A DNA stretch of 64,000 nt, from contig NZ_JAAVNE010000025.1 of NCBI RefSeq assembly GCF_012103215.1, forward strand, positions 1-64,000, read 5' to 3'. Positions 62,789-64,000 of the stretch are shown here, one piece after another; position 1 is the first letter of the stretch; each line of letters opens with the position of its first letter. Both the position numbers and the translations under genes were made by a program. The DNA comes from Falsiroseomonas selenitidurans (GTDB taxonomy: Bacteria; Pseudomonadota; Alphaproteobacteria; Acetobacterales; Acetobacteraceae). The notes beneath the pieces were generated by a model that worked only from the letters and a program-made list of their open reading frames with translations, made no database searches and was not told the DNA's origin.

Positions 62789-63559
62789 GTGCTGGCCCTG
62801 CGTGTGATTCCCTGCCTGGACGTGAAGGATGGCCGCGTCGTCAAGGGCGTGAATTTCCTCGAACTGCGCGATGCCGGGGACCCGGTGGAACAGGCCCGGC
62901 TCTATGACCGGGAAGGCGCGGACGAGGTCACCTTCCTGGATATCGGCGCCAGCCATGAGGGGCGGGACACCATCCTCGATGTCGTCGCCCGCACCGCGGC
63001 GCAGGTGTTCATCCCGCTGACGGTCGGCGGCGGCGTGCGCAGCGTGGAGGATATGCGGCGCCTGCTGCTGGCCGGCGCGGACAAGATCTCGGTCAATTCC
63101 TCGGCGGTTGCCGACCCGGCGCTGGTGACCCGCGGCGCGGAGGCCTTCGGCAGCCAGGCCATCGTCGTCGCCGTCGATGCGCGGGGCGATGGCAAGGGGG
63201 GGTGGGAGGTCTTCACCCATGGCGGCCGCCGCGGCACCGGCATCGACGCGATCGACTGGTGCCGGCAGGCCGAGGCGCGCGGCGCCGGGGAGATCCTGCT
63301 GACCTCGATGGACCGGGACGGCACAAGGGCGGGCTTCGACCTGGCGCTGCTGCGCGCGGTACGGGCGGCGGTGCGGCTGCCGCTCGTCGCCTCCGGCGGG
63401 GTGGGGGAGGCGTCGCATTTCGTCGACGGCGCCCGCGCCGGCGCCACCGGGTTGCTGGCGGCAAGCGTGTTTCATTATGGACAGATGCGGATCGCGGAGG
63501 CCAAGGCGGCGCTGGATGGCGCCGGCCTGCCGGTGCGACCGATGGCGGAGGCAGGCTGA
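62789..63559 (+). CDS. hisF: Imidazole glycerol phosphate synthase, cyclase subunit
   Basis: A 256-residue TIM barrel. D11 ([16 protein letters not shown]) and the second Asp (VAVDARGDG) are intact, and [13 protein letters not shown] and [11 protein letters not shown] are the phosphate loops. The GTG at 62789 is chosen because it yields the family's usual start and GGAG lies 8 bases upstream; a GTG at 62780 would overlap it. With HisH it forms IGP and AICAR. Its stop overlaps the hisE ATG. Confidence 0.97.
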   Translation: MLALRVIPCLDVKDGRVVKGVNFLELRDAGDPVEQARLYDREGADEVTFLDIGASHEGRDTILDVVARTAAQVFIPLTVGGGVRSVEDMRRLLLAGADKISVNSSAVADPALVTRGAEAFGSQAIVVAVDARGDGKGGWEVFTHGGRRGTGIDAIDWCRQAEARGAGEILLTSMDRDGTRAGFDLALLRAVRAAVRLPLVASGGVGEASHFVDGARAGATGLLAASVFHYGQMRIAEAKAALDGAGLPVRPMAEAG

Positions 63560-64000
63560 TGGCGAAGACGGTGAAGCAGGGGCCGGCCGGCGCCGCCAAG
63601 GCCAAGGCGGCCAAGCCGAAGCTCCCCAAGGCCAAGCTGCCGAAGCCGAAGCTCAAACTGTCCAAGGCGGCCGAGGCGAAGCGGTCGAAGCCGGCCGAGG
63701 CCAAGCCGCCGAAGCCGGCCAAGGCACAGCGCAAATCCGCCAAGGTCGCCGCTGCCCTGCCGCTTCCCGCCACCCTGCCGGCGCCCGAAATGCTGCGCGC
63801 CCCGCGCGCGCTGAGCGCCGGCGCCAGCGCCCTGCAGCCCTATGCGGTGGACGGTGCGGAAGCCACCGTCCTTGACACGCTGTGGCAGACGGTGGAGTCG
63901 CGGCGCCAGGCCGGCGACACCGCCACTTCCCACTCCGCCCGCCTGCTGTCGCGCGGCACGCCCAAGGTGGCGCAGAAGCTGGGCGAGGAGGCGGTGGAAT
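63559..64000 (+). CDS. hisE: Phosphoribosyl-ATP diphosphatase with long basic N-terminal tail (runs off right edge)
   Basis: The first 147 residues are present. The catalytic domain starts near residue 102 with [14 protein letters not shown], then [25 protein letters not shown], the standard HisE helix pattern with its acidic metal residues. Residues 1-75 are Lys/Ala/Pro-rich ([16 protein letters not shown] and similar), unlike normal HisE. The ATG overlaps the hisF stop as TGATG. An internal ATG at 63790 would remove most of the tail. HisE makes PR-AMP from PR-ATP in histidine synthesis. Confidence 0.88.
   Translation, partial: MAKTVKQGPAGAAKAKAAKPKLPKAKLPKPKLKLSKAAEAKRSKPAEAKPPKPAKAQRKSAKVAAALPLPATLPAPEMLRAPRALSAGASALQPYAVDGAEATVLDTLWQTVESRRQAGDTATSHSARLLSRGTPKVAQKLGEEAVE

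Overview
The window is a 64 kb piece of a very GC-rich (roughly 72 % by eye) alphaproteobacterial chromosome, densely packed with genes that often overlap as ATGA or GTGA. Several gene runs are typical of Rhodospirillales and Acetobacteraceae (Roseomonas-like bacteria): tsaE-amgK-murU-addB-addA-trxA, aroA-cmk-rpsA-sppA-ihfB-lapA-pyrF-trpF-trpB-trpA, ialB-like/rlmN, and hslVU next to a his operon. I see no tRNA, rRNA, IS element, prophage or CRISPR array. The family assignment is an inference from gene order and protein style.

Region by region. 1-6.8 kb: a poorly characterised set, mostly on the minus strand, with a beta-carbonic-anhydrase-like protein, a DUF6524 membrane protein, a bestrophin-like DUF4239 protein, two exported proteins, a PstS-like periplasmic binding protein without a transporter, and a membrane-anchored helical protein. 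7-11 kb: catabolic genes (dihydropyrimidinase; a GntR regulator divergent from a tartrate/malate-type dehydrogenase with a well-placed palindromic operator). 11-13.7 kb: oxyR, a DUF2975/HTH pair and an outer-membrane beta-barrel protein. 13.7-17.7 kb: accD-folC and an NCS2 nucleobase permease with an extra soluble C-terminal domain. 17.8-28.2 kb: a sugar dehydrogenase, then (minus strand) tsaE, the cell-wall recycling pair amgK-murU, addB, addA and trxA.

28.3-34.2 kb: a flavin NADP reductase, an MscS channel, a small possibly stress-controlled protein, a large secreted subtilase with RTX-like C-terminus, and gentisate dioxygenase. 34.2-44.1 kb: the trp/pyrF/ihfB/sppA/rpsA/cmk/aroA block, where the aroA-position protein keeps the EPSP-synthase fold signature but has lost nearly all recognisable active-site residues. 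44.2-56.6 kb: a FYDLN-type zinc protein, two sensor kinases, a YdcF protein, a methyltransferase, ialB-like/rlmN, MFS and AzlCD transporters, a D-2-hydroxyacid dehydrogenase, a PDC-hydrolase-like amidohydrolase and EcsC. 56.6-57.4 kb: an AbrB/Doc toxin-antitoxin module with its own promoter. 57.4-64 kb: hslUV, divergent from hisB-DUF2628-hisH-GNAT-hisA-(repeat)-small membrane protein-hisF-hisE; the last gene runs off the right edge and carries a long Lys/Ala/Pro-rich N-terminal tail.

Most of the content is housekeeping: tryptophan, histidine, pyrimidine, fatty-acid and folate synthesis, recombinational repair, protein quality control and translation. The points most worth a second look are the degenerate AroA homologue, the unknown 1-6.8 kb gene set, the tailed HisE, the NCS2 fusion, the long rpsA leader, and several complex intergenic inverted repeats.
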